DNA of 64,000 nucleotides from Deferribacteres bacterium (GTDB lineage: Bacteria; Zhuqueibacterota; Zhuqueibacteria; Zhuqueibacterales; Geothermadaptataceae), in the NCBI GenBank assembly GCA_020633675.1, contig JACKDE010000002.1:868001-932000 (forward strand), in the 5' to 3' direction. The stretch's first letter is position 1; every line of letters starts with the position of its first letter. A program made the translations under genes and the position numbers. Shown here one piece after another: positions 42,986-52,837 of this stretch. The notes under the pieces were generated by a model. That model did no database searches. It saw nothing but the letters and a program-made list of their open reading frames with translations, and was not told the origin of the DNA.

Positions 42986-44187
42986 AAATTACCTATTTTA
43001 ACTATGTTTGGGATATTGAAGGCATTTCAGCGGGAGCAGCAACAAAAGCAAGAGAAATTATCGGAGGGCTCAACCGGCACGGTCATGAAACCTCATTGAT
43101 CTGGCGCACACCTCAGCCAAATGGCCATGTGACCGTCTCCGATAAAGTGCGAAGCAGCCTCAAGCCAAAGCTTCAGAAATATTTGCACGAGCCTAAAAAG
43201 CTGGTGCGCAATGTGCCGAACCTGATGCAGGAGTGGCGCATTCTGAAAAACGAAAAGCCGGACATTCTTTTTGCTCGACTCGAACTGTATAATGTAACGG
43301 CGGCATTGCTCAGCAAAATGCTGTCTGTGCCACTGGCGATTGAAGCGGATTGTCCGGTGAGTTATGAGCACAAGAATTTTTACGGAAAAGCGTATCAGCA
43401 TATTGGCAATTTGTCCGAGAAGCTGGAACTGCAAACGCTTCACAGCGCCGATGCAGTGATTGCCATAAGCACGATTCTCAAAAATTACTACGTCGAGCAA
43501 GGCATTGCAGCCGAAAAAATCCACGTGATCCCCAACGGCGCGGATCCGGAGAAGTTCGCACCGCGCCCCAAGCCTGCCGAACTGGTAAAAGCATATGATT
43601 TAAACGGTAAAACAGTCATTGGCTGGATTGGCGCCCTTGTCGGCTGGAGCGGCATTGAGAAAATGCTCAGCATGGCACGGCAAATTCTCCAAAGTGATCG
43701 CCAGGCAGCTTTTATGATGGTCGGCGGCGGTGACAACCAGGCCCTCTTTCAAAAAGAATTGCAGGCTGGCGAATTTGCCGATCGGGTAATTCTGCCGGGA
43801 TCGGTTCCACACGAGGCGGTTGGCGATTACCTGGCATGCATGGATATTGTGTTGGCGCCATATCCCAAATTGCCGTTCTGGTACGCCAGTTCGATGAAGA
43901 TTTTTGAGTATATGGCGGCTGGCAAGGCGCTCATTTCCAGTGCAGTTGGGCAGGTCAACGAGGTGATTCAAGACGGCCAAAATGGCTTGTTATACGATCC
44001 GGATAATGCCGAAGAGCTGACAGAGAAAGTCAAAACATTGCTGAAGGATGAAGCGCTGCGGCAACGGCTCGGAGAGCAAGCGCGGCGCGATTTGCTGGCG
44101 AACTATACATGGTCGCACCATGCGAAACAAATTGCTGAGATATTTCAAGAGATTGTTGCGAGAAAGCAGAACGTACAGCACACTTGA
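42982..44187 (+). CDS. Glycosyltransferase family 4
   Basis: 401 residues from GTG in the overlap with the deacetylase. The N-terminal domain has GISAGAATKAREIIGGLNRH and ILFARLELYNVTAALLSKML. The C-terminal domain has IHVIPNGADPEKFAPRPKP, VIGWIGALVGWSGIEKML, MMVGGGDNQALFQKEL, YPKLPFWYASSMKIFEYMAA with the conserved Glu, and SSAVGQVNEVIQDGQNGLL. Translational coupling to the deacetylase suggests they act on the same sugar. It is a retaining GT-B enzyme at the cytoplasmic face. Confidence 0.9.
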   Translation: MKITYFNYVWDIEGISAGAATKAREIIGGLNRHGHETSLIWRTPQPNGHVTVSDKVRSSLKPKLQKYLHEPKKLVRNVPNLMQEWRILKNEKPDILFARLELYNVTAALLSKMLSVPLAIEADCPVSYEHKNFYGKAYQHIGNLSEKLELQTLHSADAVIAISTILKNYYVEQGIAAEKIHVIPNGADPEKFAPRPKPAELVKAYDLNGKTVIGWIGALVGWSGIEKMLSMARQILQSDRQAAFMMVGGGDNQALFQKELQAGEFADRVILPGSVPHEAVGDYLACMDIVLAPYPKLPFWYASSMKIFEYMAAGKALISSAVGQVNEVIQDGQNGLLYDPDNAEELTEKVKTLLKDEALRQRLGEQARRDLLANYTWSHHAKQIAEIFQEIVARKQNVQHT

Positions 44188-44250
44188 TTTGACAATAGCG
44201 CTTTTTTCGAACACGAAAACAGTATTTATAAAGTGCTTTAGGAGGCTTTT

Positions 44251-45276
44251 GTGAAAATTCTAATAACTGGTGGTGCCGGATTTGTCGGATCTCATTTGAC
44301 AGATGCATTGCTGCAGCGAGGTCACCACGTCACCATAATTGATGATTTATCGACCGGGCGCATGGAAAATTTTGCCCATGTGCGTGCTTTGCCTAATTTC
44401 CACTTTGTGATCGAGACGGTCATGAACGAAACGGTTATGGATCGGCTGGTCAGCGAATGCGATATGATTTACCATCTGGCCTCGGCAGTCGGTGTGGAGC
44501 TGATAGTCAACAAGCCGGTCGAAGTGATCGAACGTTGTATTTTGGGCTCGGAAATGGTGCTCAAAATAGCGAATCGCTATAAGCGCAAAGTGCTGATTAC
44601 CAGCACCTCCGAAATCTATGGTAAAAGCGCCAAAGTTCCGTTTTCCGAAGAGGATGATAGTGTGCTGGGCGCGACGACCAAGAGCCGTTGGAGCTATGCA
44701 TGCTCCAAGGCGATCGATGAGTTCCTGGCTTTGGCGTATCATAAAGAGTTTGATTTGCCAGCAGTGCTGGTGAGGCTATTCAATACAGTCGGGCCGCGCC
44801 AAACCGGCCAGTATGGCATGGTGGTACCGCGTTTTGTGCAGCAGGCCATGAGAAATGAGCCGCTTACGGTCTATGGCGATGGCAAACAGCAACGCTGTTT
44901 TGGCTATGTCGGCGATGTCGTCGGCGCGCTGGTTGCACTGATGGAGCAGCCCAAAGCCGTCGGCCAGATTTTCAACATCGGCAACAATCAGGAAGTATCC
45001 ATTATGGAGTTGGCTGAACGCGTGATTAAGATCATCGGCAGCAAATCGAAAATCAAGCAAATTCCTTACGAAGAGGCATATGAAGCCGGCTTCGAGGACA
45101 TGACCCGCCGTGTGCCGGATTTGACTAAAATCAAAAAGCTGATCGGCTACAAGCCAACTGTTGGCCTCGACGAAATCATCCACAAGATTCATCGCTATTT
45201 TTTGACGCGCGAATCGAATGGCGTTGTGAATGGCGATGAGAGCTCGATGGCTGAAGCATTCGAAGCACAAGTGTGA
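44251..45276 (+). CDS. NDP-sugar epimerase/decarboxylase-type extended SDR
   Basis: 341 residues from GTG, with a strong AGGAGG about 7 bases upstream. GGAGFVGSHLTDALL (NAD site), STSEIYGKSAKVPF, SRWSYACSKAIDEFLA (intact YxxxK), LFNTVGPRQTGQYGMVVPRF and GDGKQQRCFGYVGDVV are seen. The SRWSYACSK pattern is shared with UDP-glucuronate-decarboxylase/ArnA-like and related epimerases; which reaction it performs is not settled. It is the third extended SDR in the window and the one with the most canonical active site. Confidence 0.88.
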   Translation: MKILITGGAGFVGSHLTDALLQRGHHVTIIDDLSTGRMENFAHVRALPNFHFVIETVMNETVMDRLVSECDMIYHLASAVGVELIVNKPVEVIERCILGSEMVLKIANRYKRKVLITSTSEIYGKSAKVPFSEEDDSVLGATTKSRWSYACSKAIDEFLALAYHKEFDLPAVLVRLFNTVGPRQTGQYGMVVPRFVQQAMRNEPLTVYGDGKQQRCFGYVGDVVGALVALMEQPKAVGQIFNIGNNQEVSIMELAERVIKIIGSKSKIKQIPYEEAYEAGFEDMTRRVPDLTKIKKLIGYKPTVGLDEIIHKIHRYFLTRESNGVVNGDESSMAEAFEAQV

Positions 45277-45462
45277 GCTCAATTTGCCGGAGAGACACCT
45301 TTAAATAGAGCACAAATTCAGGCATGCGCTCGGGAATTCATTCTTTAAAAATGCGTTTTGGCGCGTTCCTTTTCGATTGGCTTTAAATAGGCTTTCGTCG
45401 GCGAAGGAGCAACGGAATGGTGGTCCACCTACGTACTCCGAAATGAACAATTTGACTAAATG

Positions 45463-45508
45463 GAGATTTCCAACCGGCGCTCCGGTGACAGGATGTGGTG
45501 GAAATCTC
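45463..45508. repeat. Stem-loop upstream of a GT4 gene
   Basis: GAGATTTCCA (45463-45472) pairs with TGGAAATCTC (45499-45508); weaker pairing continues outward (AAATG with CATTT). The loop contains CCGGCGCTCCGG, itself a small hairpin. It lies 28 bases before the next start codon, in a 260-bp leader. It may be a structured leader RNA or an old repeat. Confidence 0.5.
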
Positions 45509-45536
45509 AGCATTTCGAATTTAGGCAGAAATAGAA

Positions 45537-46700
45537 ATGAGCAAAATGGAAAATCGTAAACTTAAGATACTGCAGGTCGTAGATGGCTTCCGCATGGGTG
45601 GGGCAGAAGGCAAGCTCTGCGAGCTGATCGGGCTGCTGGACACCGATAAATTCGAGAATTTTATCGCAAATGTTGGCCCCAACGGCCCGCTCGATCAAAA
45701 ATTTGCCGCATTGGGTGTGCCGATTTACGCATGCCAACGTCAGGGTCGTTTTGATCTCAAGCCGGTCAGACAACTGCGACAGATTATGCAGGAGCAGAAG
45801 ATCGATATCGTGATGACGACGCTGTTTTGGGCGGATGTGGTCGGCTCGATTGCAGCAAAGCTGGCGAATGTGCCGGTCGTGTTGTCGTGGGAAACCGTAA
45901 CGCATGAGGGCAACCCGTATCATGCACAGTTGCAGCGCCGATTGGGGTATCAGCTCGCTATGCGCTTCACCGACAAAGTGATCGCGGTTTCGCATGAAAT
46001 CAAAGATTCGCTCATGCACCGGCGCGGATTGCCTGCAGAAAAAATTGAAGTGATCCACTACGGCGTGGATTTAAAGAAATTTTACCCGAACGGTGTTGCC
46101 CGCAACCTGCGTTCGGAGTTGGGGATTCCCAAAAACCATGTGATTCTGGCGATCACCGCCCGCCTCGAAGAAGTCAAGGGACATCGTTATTTCGTCGATG
46201 CATTTAAGCAAATCGCGGACACCCATCCTGATGTCACGGCTATTTTTATTGGCGACGGGAGTTGCCGCGAAGCGCTGCAAAAACAGGTAGGGCAGCACCA
46301 GCTCGAAGACCGCATACGCTTCCTCGGTATCCGCGACGATGTGAATGCGATTTTGAACATGAGTGATGTGTTCGTGCTGCCGTCGATCGCAGGTGAGGGC
46401 CTGCCGAATGTCGTGCTGGAAGCAATGGCCTGCGGAAAGCCGGTGATCGCGACAGCAGTTGGCGGGACCCCGGAAGCGGTCCTCGACGGTGAAAATGGCT
46501 ATGTTGTTCCCCCAAAGGATGTGGCCGCTTTGGGGGCTGCACTGCGAAATATTTTGCAGCAGAACAATAAAATTGTGCAATTTGGCAAAAATTCTCGCAA
46601 GCGCGCGGAAGATGCTTTTTCGCTTGGCAAGCAAATCTACCAGTTTGAAATGTTTTACCAGAATATGTTTGCAGAAAAAGCGTTCCGTGCAGCTGCCTAA
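45537..46700 (+). CDS. Glycosyltransferase family 4
   Basis: 387 residues. LKILQVVDGFRMGGAEGKLC begins the acceptor domain. VIHYGVDLKKFYPNG, AITARLEEVKGHRYFVDAF, FIGDGSCREALQKQVG, VLPSIAGEGLPNVVLEAMAC (catalytic Glu) and ATAVGGTPEAVLDGENGYVV are standard GT4 donor-domain motifs. It is the last glycosyltransferase before the flippase gene. A second in-frame ATG at 45546 could be the start. Confidence 0.9.
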   Translation: MSKMENRKLKILQVVDGFRMGGAEGKLCELIGLLDTDKFENFIANVGPNGPLDQKFAALGVPIYACQRQGRFDLKPVRQLRQIMQEQKIDIVMTTLFWADVVGSIAAKLANVPVVLSWETVTHEGNPYHAQLQRRLGYQLAMRFTDKVIAVSHEIKDSLMHRRGLPAEKIEVIHYGVDLKKFYPNGVARNLRSELGIPKNHVILAITARLEEVKGHRYFVDAFKQIADTHPDVTAIFIGDGSCREALQKQVGQHQLEDRIRFLGIRDDVNAILNMSDVFVLPSIAGEGLPNVVLEAMACGKPVIATAVGGTPEAVLDGENGYVVPPKDVAALGAALRNILQQNNKIVQFGKNSRKRAEDAFSLGKQIYQFEMFYQNMFAEKAFRAAA

Positions 46701-46902
46701 GTCCTGATGATATGTTTTCCCTGGTCATCTTTGAAAATGATGACGCAGTAAGCACTTTTGAAAAGGTTCGATCCAAAAGCGGGGCAACTGAGCAAAAGGC
46801 TTGTTTACTGCAGGCGAGGGCTTGAAATGACTGATACATTGGACAATCGTGGCGCGCGTCAATGCGATGCGGTCAATTGCCACTTTAAAATAAAGAGATG
46901 CT

Positions 46903-48342
46903 GTGAGCACAGTCCGTCGATTATTTAAAAATACTTCCATTTTGATGCTGGCCTACGGCCTCCAGCCTATTATCTCTTTTTACCTCATTATCGCGATTAG
47001 CCAGATGATGGGCGTAGAAGGATTGGGAACCTACCGGACCATTTTTAATTATGTCGCCGTTTTTCAGATCAGTGCAGCTTTTGGCTTGCGCAGCTTGCTG
47101 ACCCGCGAGATAGCGCAAAACAAAAAAGAGACGCACCGCAATCTGGTTTCTGCGAGCATGATCGCGCTGGTCTTTTCGACCATCAGTGGGTTGGCGATGG
47201 CGTTGCTGGTGAGTTTGCTCAGCACCAATCCAAATGTTCTGGAAGGAACGATTTACGCCAGCTTGTCCCTGATAGCGCTCGGTTTAGCCGATGTCTACGA
47301 GGGTGTAATCGGTGGCTACGAAAAACTGGCTCAGGTAGGATATGCCTGGCTGGCTGAGAATGTCGTGCGCATCGCATTCAGCTTGTGGCTCATCCATGCA
47401 GGCTATGATGTGATCGCATTGGTGTGGGTGTACGTCATTACGCGCACGCTAAAGACGCTCTATTATGCCTATTTTGTCAAAAAGCACTTCGCGGATCCGT
47501 TCGGCAAAGTGGATTGGGCGTATACAAAAACGCTGGCGCGCCAGGCAAAAACCTTTGCGCTCATCACTATCTGTGTCACCATATACTGGAAAGCCGACGT
47601 CATCATGATCGAGTCGATGCGCTCGGAAGAAGAGGTTGGCTTCTACTCGGCAGCCTACAGCTTTCTGATGATTTCGCTGGTTTTTGTGGATAGTTTTGTT
47701 AATTCGATTTACCCGGTGTTGGCAAACTTTTACAAGGCGGCAGGCTCCCATTTTGAAGCTGCCTGCCGCAAATCGCTCAAGCTGCTGGGCATGGCGACCG
47801 TGCCCATTTCAGTTGGCTTCAGTGTGGAAGCTGACAAGATTATTTCGCTCATTTATGGCGCAGATTTTTTTCCGTCAATCCTTGTTTTGCAGCTATTGAT
47901 TTGGACATTGGTGCCTTACGCCATTTCACAGATTTTTGCTTATGCGCTGGTTGCAAGCAACAAGCAGAAAATCGATCTTTTGGTCAATGCCATCAGCATG
48001 ACCGCAAATATCATTCTGAATTTGATACTGATTCCGAAGTTTGGCTTTCTCGGCGCCACGTATGCCACGCTGATCTCGATCCATATTTATGTCGGCATGC
48101 AAGTACCATTTATTTTTCCTAAAATCATTAAAATCCCTGTAAATGTGATGTTGGGCGGCATCCTGCGCACCGCTGTTGCGGCAGGTGCGATGATGTTGAT
48201 GCTAAGGTCCATGCCCGATTTTCATGTTGTACCGAAGCTGTTGCTCGGCGGCGCGGCATATGTAGCTGCCATGCTGCTTTTCGGCGTGATATCTGAAAGT
48301 GATCGCGCTCTGGTCGCAAAAGTTTTTAAGCGCACTGCATGA
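46903..48342 (+). CDS. Wzx-type polysaccharide flippase (MATE-like, oligosaccharide transporter)
   Basis: 479 residues, about twelve to fourteen TM helices, from GTG at 46903. The start TVRRLFKNTSILMLAYGLQP, then GVEGLGTYRTIFNYVAVFQI and AFGLRSLLTREIAQNKKET, are the usual N-terminal features of the Polysacc_synt family (PF01943/PF13440). YSAAYSFLMISLVFVDSFVN, then ATYATLISIHIYV near the end, complete the fold. It should flip undecaprenyl-diphosphate-linked repeat units to the outer face, upstream of the polymerase-like protein at 32215. Confidence 0.9.
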   Translation: MSTVRRLFKNTSILMLAYGLQPIISFYLIIAISQMMGVEGLGTYRTIFNYVAVFQISAAFGLRSLLTREIAQNKKETHRNLVSASMIALVFSTISGLAMALLVSLLSTNPNVLEGTIYASLSLIALGLADVYEGVIGGYEKLAQVGYAWLAENVVRIAFSLWLIHAGYDVIALVWVYVITRTLKTLYYAYFVKKHFADPFGKVDWAYTKTLARQAKTFALITICVTIYWKADVIMIESMRSEEEVGFYSAAYSFLMISLVFVDSFVNSIYPVLANFYKAAGSHFEAACRKSLKLLGMATVPISVGFSVEADKIISLIYGADFFPSILVLQLLIWTLVPYAISQIFAYALVASNKQKIDLLVNAISMTANIILNLILIPKFGFLGATYATLISIHIYVGMQVPFIFPKIIKIPVNVMLGGILRTAVAAGAMMLMLRSMPDFHVVPKLLLGGAAYVAAMLLFGVISESDRALVAKVFKRTA

Positions 48343-48424
48343 TGCAAAGCATAGTCTGACGTCATGTGCGCTCTGCTTATTCAAGAAAATTCACCATCGA
48401 AATGACCTCCAAAGGACGGCACCA

Positions 48425-49396
48425 ATGCGAAAACTCATTCTGATTGTCTTGGTACACCTGGTGCTGGGTACCGCACTTTCCTGGATTATCCTGGACTGGA
48501 ATGCAGCCGAAAAAGTGATCGATAATGACTACGAAAATGGCCGGCCAGCATGGTCGCCGGATGGCGCGCATCTGGCATATACCAGCAATCGTCGCGGCAT
48601 TTCGACCATTCAGGTTGCGATGGTCCCGCAGATGCAACTGCGCAAAACAGAAGGATTTGGCGAAAATGCCTGGTTTCCCGCCTGGGCACCCGACGGACGC
48701 AAAGTCGCCTTTCACACGCGCACAGATGGCAATCTCGATATCTGGGTTGTCGATATTGTTTCAGGGCACGCCACTCGCATCACCGACGATCCCGAGCCAG
48801 AAATCACGCCAACATGGTCACCCGATGGCAAGCGTATCGCCTATGCCAAATTGGGTGAGGAAAGTTGGGATATTTGGGTCATGGATGTAGAGAGCGGGGC
48901 TGCACAGCCGATTCTGGATTCGGGCTGGCATGAAAACTTTCCGGCCTGGTCACCCGATGGCAAGCGCATCGCCTACACGAGCAATGCTGAACGGAATTGG
49001 GATATCTGGTTGGTGGCGCCAAATGGCAAAAATCGTGAGCGCTTAACGGATGACGATGCTATGGAATATGCACCGGCGTGGTCGCCAAATGGCGAGCAAC
49101 TGGTTTTCAGTTCGGATCGCAAGGGTTCCATGGACTTGTGGACTGTTTCGGTAGGCTCCAGGAAAATCAAGCAGATAACCATCGATAGGCAATTTGAAAC
49201 GTTTGGTACCTGGTCGCCCGATGGCAACCGTATTGTGTTTCAGGCTGACTGGGGCGGGCAAAACGGTTTGTGGTCGATTCCGATATCAAATATCACTTAC
49301 CCAGCTTCGCTTAAAATCAGAAAATTGATGCGATTTATCAATTGGGTGTCGGTGGAAGTTGCCGAAGAGGTCTTTCTGGTCGAAATTGGCGACTAA
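48425..49396 (+). CDS. TolB-like beta-propeller protein with N-terminal membrane anchor
   Basis: 323 residues. One TM or uncleaved signal segment (LILIVLVHLVLGTALSWII) is followed by six PD40/WD40-like repeats with the recurring words AWSPDGAHLAYTSN, AWAPDGRKVAFHT, TWSPDGKRIAYAK, AWSPDGKRIAYTSN, AWSPNGEQLVFSSD and TWSPDGNRIVFQAD. Such propellers act as periplasmic or surface scaffolds. AAGGA lies 10 bases before ATG 48425. It directly follows the flippase gene, and its role in the polymer pathway is not known. Confidence 0.85.
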   Translation: MRKLILIVLVHLVLGTALSWIILDWNAAEKVIDNDYENGRPAWSPDGAHLAYTSNRRGISTIQVAMVPQMQLRKTEGFGENAWFPAWAPDGRKVAFHTRTDGNLDIWVVDIVSGHATRITDDPEPEITPTWSPDGKRIAYAKLGEESWDIWVMDVESGAAQPILDSGWHENFPAWSPDGKRIAYTSNAERNWDIWLVAPNGKNRERLTDDDAMEYAPAWSPNGEQLVFSSDRKGSMDLWTVSVGSRKIKQITIDRQFETFGTWSPDGNRIVFQADWGGQNGLWSIPISNITYPASLKIRKLMRFINWVSVEVAEEVFLVEIGD

Positions 49397-49405
49397 ACGC
49401 GAGCG

Positions 49406-51532
49406 CTACTTCAGCGCAGCGCCTGTTCCGATGTCGCTGAGGTGAGGTTCCCAGCCTGCTGTTTTAGCGATTTTCTCGTCCGGTCCAAAAATCAACAAAG
49501 TATCCCCCTCGCGAATGGTATAATTCGGTGATACTTCCGTCATGTCCTGCCCCTGATCCCCGCCAAATCCAAGTTTTTGTTGCTTGATCATCAAAATTTC
49601 AATGCCGTAACGGTTGCGTATTTTCAGGCGCTGAATGGATTTGCCGATAAAATGCTTTGGTACCGTGCGCTCGACAATCGAGTACCCCTCGGCAACCTGT
49701 ACGGATTGGGCCTTGGGCAGATTCTTCAGACTGTGGGCAAAGCTGTCGGCGATATTGTAGCGCAAGCTTTCCTGTTGATAGGCCTTGATGACATCCTGGC
49801 GGGCAACCGTGCCGATGACTTGTTGTGGATTTTTGCGGTTGACTACAGGCAGCAAGTCCATGTTGCTGTCGAAAAGCGTGAGCACATATTCGAGGTTGTT
49901 TTCTGTGGTCACGGTTGTGCTGCACGGTTCTGCGATGTCGCGGGCGATGATCATTTGCCGCAAGTGTTCGTATTCCGTAATCATAGGCCGTAAATCGCTG
50001 AGCGAAATCATGCCAGAGAGGTTTTGCTGCTCGTCCACTGTAAAAAATGTTTCGTGCGGACTTTCGATACAGTGGCGAATCAAGTGTGGCAACGGCGTGT
50101 CCTGGGGGATGAGGATCGCATCTTTTTTCAGCACATCGCCGACGCTGAGGCTACGCAAGATGTTCATTTCCGTACCGCCCGAAATGCGAAATCCCTGCTG
50201 CTCGAGGTGCTTGGAGTGAATCGAGCCCCGCACAATCAGGTGCGTCAGTGTGGTACTGGTAACAACGCCCAGCATGAGCGGCAAAATAAACGAGTATTCT
50301 TTGGTCATTTCAAAAATGATCATGATCGCAGCGATCGGGATTGAATTGACACCACCCAGCACAGCACCCATGCCGACCAATGTGAATGCGATTGTATTGA
50401 GCTGCAAGCCAAAGAAGGTGTTCATCGCAAAGGCGAACAGATAGCCATAGGTTGCGCCGATAAAAAGCGAAGGTGCGAAGATGCCGCCAAATCCACCGGA
50501 TTTCAGCACCAACGGCACCAACACAAATTTCATCACCAACAAAATGACGATTACCTGCCACGACAATTCACCTGCCAAAATTTTATTGATTGCCACATAG
50601 CCAATCCCCAAAATATCGCGGTAAAAATAGCCGCATATGCCGATTAGCAAACCTACCAGTGCCATCATCGCCCATTGTGGCAATTTTTTGATCAACACGC
50701 TGTTTAAAAGCCAATCGATTTTTTCAGAATATTTGATGAAGAGCAAGGACAGCAGGCCAGCCCCCAAACCGAGCACAGCATAGAGATAATATGTTTGTGG
50801 CGAGCCAATTTCGAGCCCGTGAAAAAGAAATGCCGGCTCGTTGCCCAGCAGGGTTTGTGAAATGGCGCTGGCCGTTACCGATGCGAGAATCAGCGCGGAG
50901 AATGTCGGTGTTTGAAAATCGTTTAGCAGAATAACTTCGAGCGCAAAAAAAACACCTCCGAGGGGCGTGTTGAATACGGCTGCGATAGCGGCACCGGAGC
51001 CGGCTGCGGTAAACATGCGCCGGCGCGATTCGGAAAGACCGAACAAGCGGCTGAGCTTGCTGGAGACACCGGCCCCGATTTGTGCCACTGGACCTTCCGG
51101 GCCAACCGTCGCACCCGAGCCGATGCTGATGGCTGGTGCGATAAAATGAAACAGGGTGGTGCGAAGGCGGATAAAGCCGCCGCGTATGGTGATCGCTTTG
51201 ATCACTTCGAGCACGCTGCGCTTGGACGATGTGTCCGGCGCCAGCGCGATCAGTCCGCTCTGCAGCAGCATGCCGATCATCGGGATGAGGATGATGGCGC
51301 CTGCACCCATAAAAGTCAGGAGTTCGGGCCCCATTTCGAGAAAAAAGACGCTCAGATAGTGGATCGCATGGTGGAAGCCAACCGCTGAAAAGCCTGCTGC
51401 GATGCCAGTGATGATGGAGAAAATGCTGAAAACGGTATATTCCGGCAAGCCGAGCTGCTTAAATGCTCGCCGAATGTGGCGTTGCCAAAATCGCAAAGCG
51501 CGAATGATGATTTTAGATCGTGGAATACTCAT
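49406..51532 (-). CDS. CLC chloride channel/antiporter with CBS pair and RCK-C (TrkA-C) domain
   Basis: 708 residues. Residues about 20-440 form the CLC membrane domain: GSGATVGPEGPVAQIGAGV with the gating Glu of GxEGP, AAIAAVFNTPLGGVFFALEV and SGGFGGIFAPSLFIGATYGY. The gating Glu suggests H+/Cl- antiport, although channels also carry it. Two CBS domains follow (about residues 455-580: VGDVLKKDAILIPQDTPLPH, then SLSDLRPMI; and VVNRKNPQQVIGTVARQDVI). A C-terminal TrkA-C-like module (about 610-700) ends with YTIREGDTLLIFGPDEKI. It is convergent with the TolB-like gene, 9 bp apart. Confidence 0.92.
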   Translation of the reverse strand: MSIPRSKIIIRALRFWQRHIRRAFKQLGLPEYTVFSIFSIITGIAAGFSAVGFHHAIHYLSVFFLEMGPELLTFMGAGAIILIPMIGMLLQSGLIALAPDTSSKRSVLEVIKAITIRGGFIRLRTTLFHFIAPAISIGSGATVGPEGPVAQIGAGVSSKLSRLFGLSESRRRMFTAAGSGAAIAAVFNTPLGGVFFALEVILLNDFQTPTFSALILASVTASAISQTLLGNEPAFLFHGLEIGSPQTYYLYAVLGLGAGLLSLLFIKYSEKIDWLLNSVLIKKLPQWAMMALVGLLIGICGYFYRDILGIGYVAINKILAGELSWQVIVILLVMKFVLVPLVLKSGGFGGIFAPSLFIGATYGYLFAFAMNTFFGLQLNTIAFTLVGMGAVLGGVNSIPIAAIMIIFEMTKEYSFILPLMLGVVTSTTLTHLIVRGSIHSKHLEQQGFRISGGTEMNILRSLSVGDVLKKDAILIPQDTPLPHLIRHCIESPHETFFTVDEQQNLSGMISLSDLRPMITEYEHLRQMIIARDIAEPCSTTVTTENNLEYVLTLFDSNMDLLPVVNRKNPQQVIGTVARQDVIKAYQQESLRYNIADSFAHSLKNLPKAQSVQVAEGYSIVERTVPKHFIGKSIQRLKIRNRYGIEILMIKQQKLGFGGDQGQDMTEVSPNYTIREGDTLLIFGPDEKIAKTAGWEPHLSDIGTGAALK

Positions 51533-51865
51533 TTTATGAGAAATACATCATCTTTTGATGCGTGGTTTTGATTTGCTATGCGCGGTCCCAACGTGGCCAT
51601 CATACAAATATACAGTGGAATGAAACGAACATGCTGCCTGTGAAATGACTGGATAGTAAGGAAACAGCCAATCGAAATCAAGCTAAAAGCACGGCCAGAC
51701 GATCGTTTGGAGAACACTAAAATTTTGCGCCAAAAGCCAAAAATGTGGCCAACAAAAGGGTGGTTCCTATAAACATCGAGACAATATTTTTGAAAATCGC
51801 TGCAAATATATTATATTGACGCTTTAAATTGCCGAGACGGACTGATTTAAAGGCATTTGGTGCAG
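51533..51865. other. 333-bp divergent gap between CLC and ECF sigma genes
   Basis: No gene is seen. It should contain promoters for both directions; the only one I can point to is at 51790-51817 on the + strand. Confidence 0.5.
51790..51817 (+). promoter_or_regulatory. Candidate sigma70-type promoter of the ECF sigma gene
   Basis: TTGAAA (51790-51795) and TATATT (51812-51817) with 16-bp spacing in an AT-rich stretch, about 50 bases before the ATG at 51866. Predicted by motif only. Confidence 0.4.
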
Positions 51866-52399
51866 ATGGACAAACGAAGCGATGCTGAGTTGGCAAGCGC
51901 AATCAGCGCATCCGATGCAGCCGCGTTTAAAATGCTCTACTACCGCTATTACGAACTGCTTTTTGCATTCCTGTGGCGACGTACGCAAAATCGCGAAACC
52001 TCCCTCGATTTGGCGCAGGAGTTGTTTGCACGAGTGTGGAACAACCGCGAGAAGCTTGACGCCGGTCAGTCGCTGAAGTCCTATTTGTACAAGATTGCCA
52101 ACAATTTAGTTATCGATCACTTTCGCAAAAAAGGTGTGGAACAAAGCTATTTTGCCGCCGATCCGCCGGACGACGCTTCGGTAACAACCGACGAAGTTGA
52201 TTTCGAATTACGCGAGCAGATCGAACAAGCGGTGGCCGGTCTGCCGCCACCGGTGCGCCAGGTTTTTCAAATGAGCCGCTTCGATGGTCTGAAGTATCAT
52301 GAAATTGCCAAGGCGCTGGAGATTTCGGTCAAAACCGTCGAGGCGCGGATGAGCAAGGCGCTGGCCTCCCTGCGTGAGCAGCTTGAACCTTTTTTGTAA
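51866..52399 (+). CDS. ECF-family RNA polymerase sigma factor
   Basis: 177 residues. Region 2: AAAFKMLYYRYYELLFAFLW, SLDLAQELFARVWNNREKL and SLKSYLYKIANNLVIDHFRK. Region 4: AVAGLPPPVRQVFQMSRFDG, YHEIAKALEISVKTVEARMS (helix-turn-helix). Sigma1.1 and region 3 are absent, as in ECF factors. ECF genes usually sit next to an anti-sigma gene; here 438 bp without a credible gene follow. ATG at 51866 is used; GTG 51860 and TTG 51857 are in frame alternatives. Confidence 0.92.
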   Translation: MDKRSDAELASAISASDAAAFKMLYYRYYELLFAFLWRRTQNRETSLDLAQELFARVWNNREKLDAGQSLKSYLYKIANNLVIDHFRKKGVEQSYFAADPPDDASVTTDEVDFELREQIEQAVAGLPPPVRQVFQMSRFDGLKYHEIAKALEISVKTVEARMSKALASLREQLEPFL

Positions 52400-52837
52400 A
52401 GCTACAGTGCCAGCAATAACAACGCGAAGCAGTATCAGGCGGTGATCAATCCCCATGCAGCCTTGTTGAGTTCTCATAGCCAGTTTCACCAAAAAACTTG
52501 CATTTTTGCCGAAATTTAGTTTATTTTTACGACTTTTGCGGATCGCTTACCATGATGTGATCCGATTGGGCAGGGAGGGAGAGACAGCATTAAACCTGCG
52601 TTGCAGTTTTACTTTTCGCTATATTACGGCTGATACATTCTGTCTGCTTCAAGCAGATTTTAAAAAAAAGCCGCCCTCCAGCAAAACAAAATGTGCAGAT
52701 CAATCGTCTGATTTTCGATTTTTTCAATGCGAACGCATTTTCACTTCATAAGAACTGAATTGGTGGCGCTATTAAGGTGCCCTTTTTCAGCATTTTCCTG
52801 ATTTAATCAAACAATCATAAAGCAAGAGGAAGGTGGC
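52400..52837. other. 438-bp gap after the ECF sigma gene
   Basis: An open + frame at 52506-52751 (81 codons) has no ribosome-binding site and its translation looks random (many Cys, Phe and Ser), so I reject it. A short hairpin TCTGCTTCAAGCAGA (52643-52657) is followed by TTTT and then A-rich sequence, a weak terminator candidate. The gap probably holds the promoter of the gldA operon, but I cannot place it. Confidence 0.45.

Noticed and set aside
52506..52751. 81-codon frame after the ECF sigma gene, tested as a missing anti-sigma factor
   Set aside because: No membrane helix, zinc-binding motif or start signal; translation looks random.
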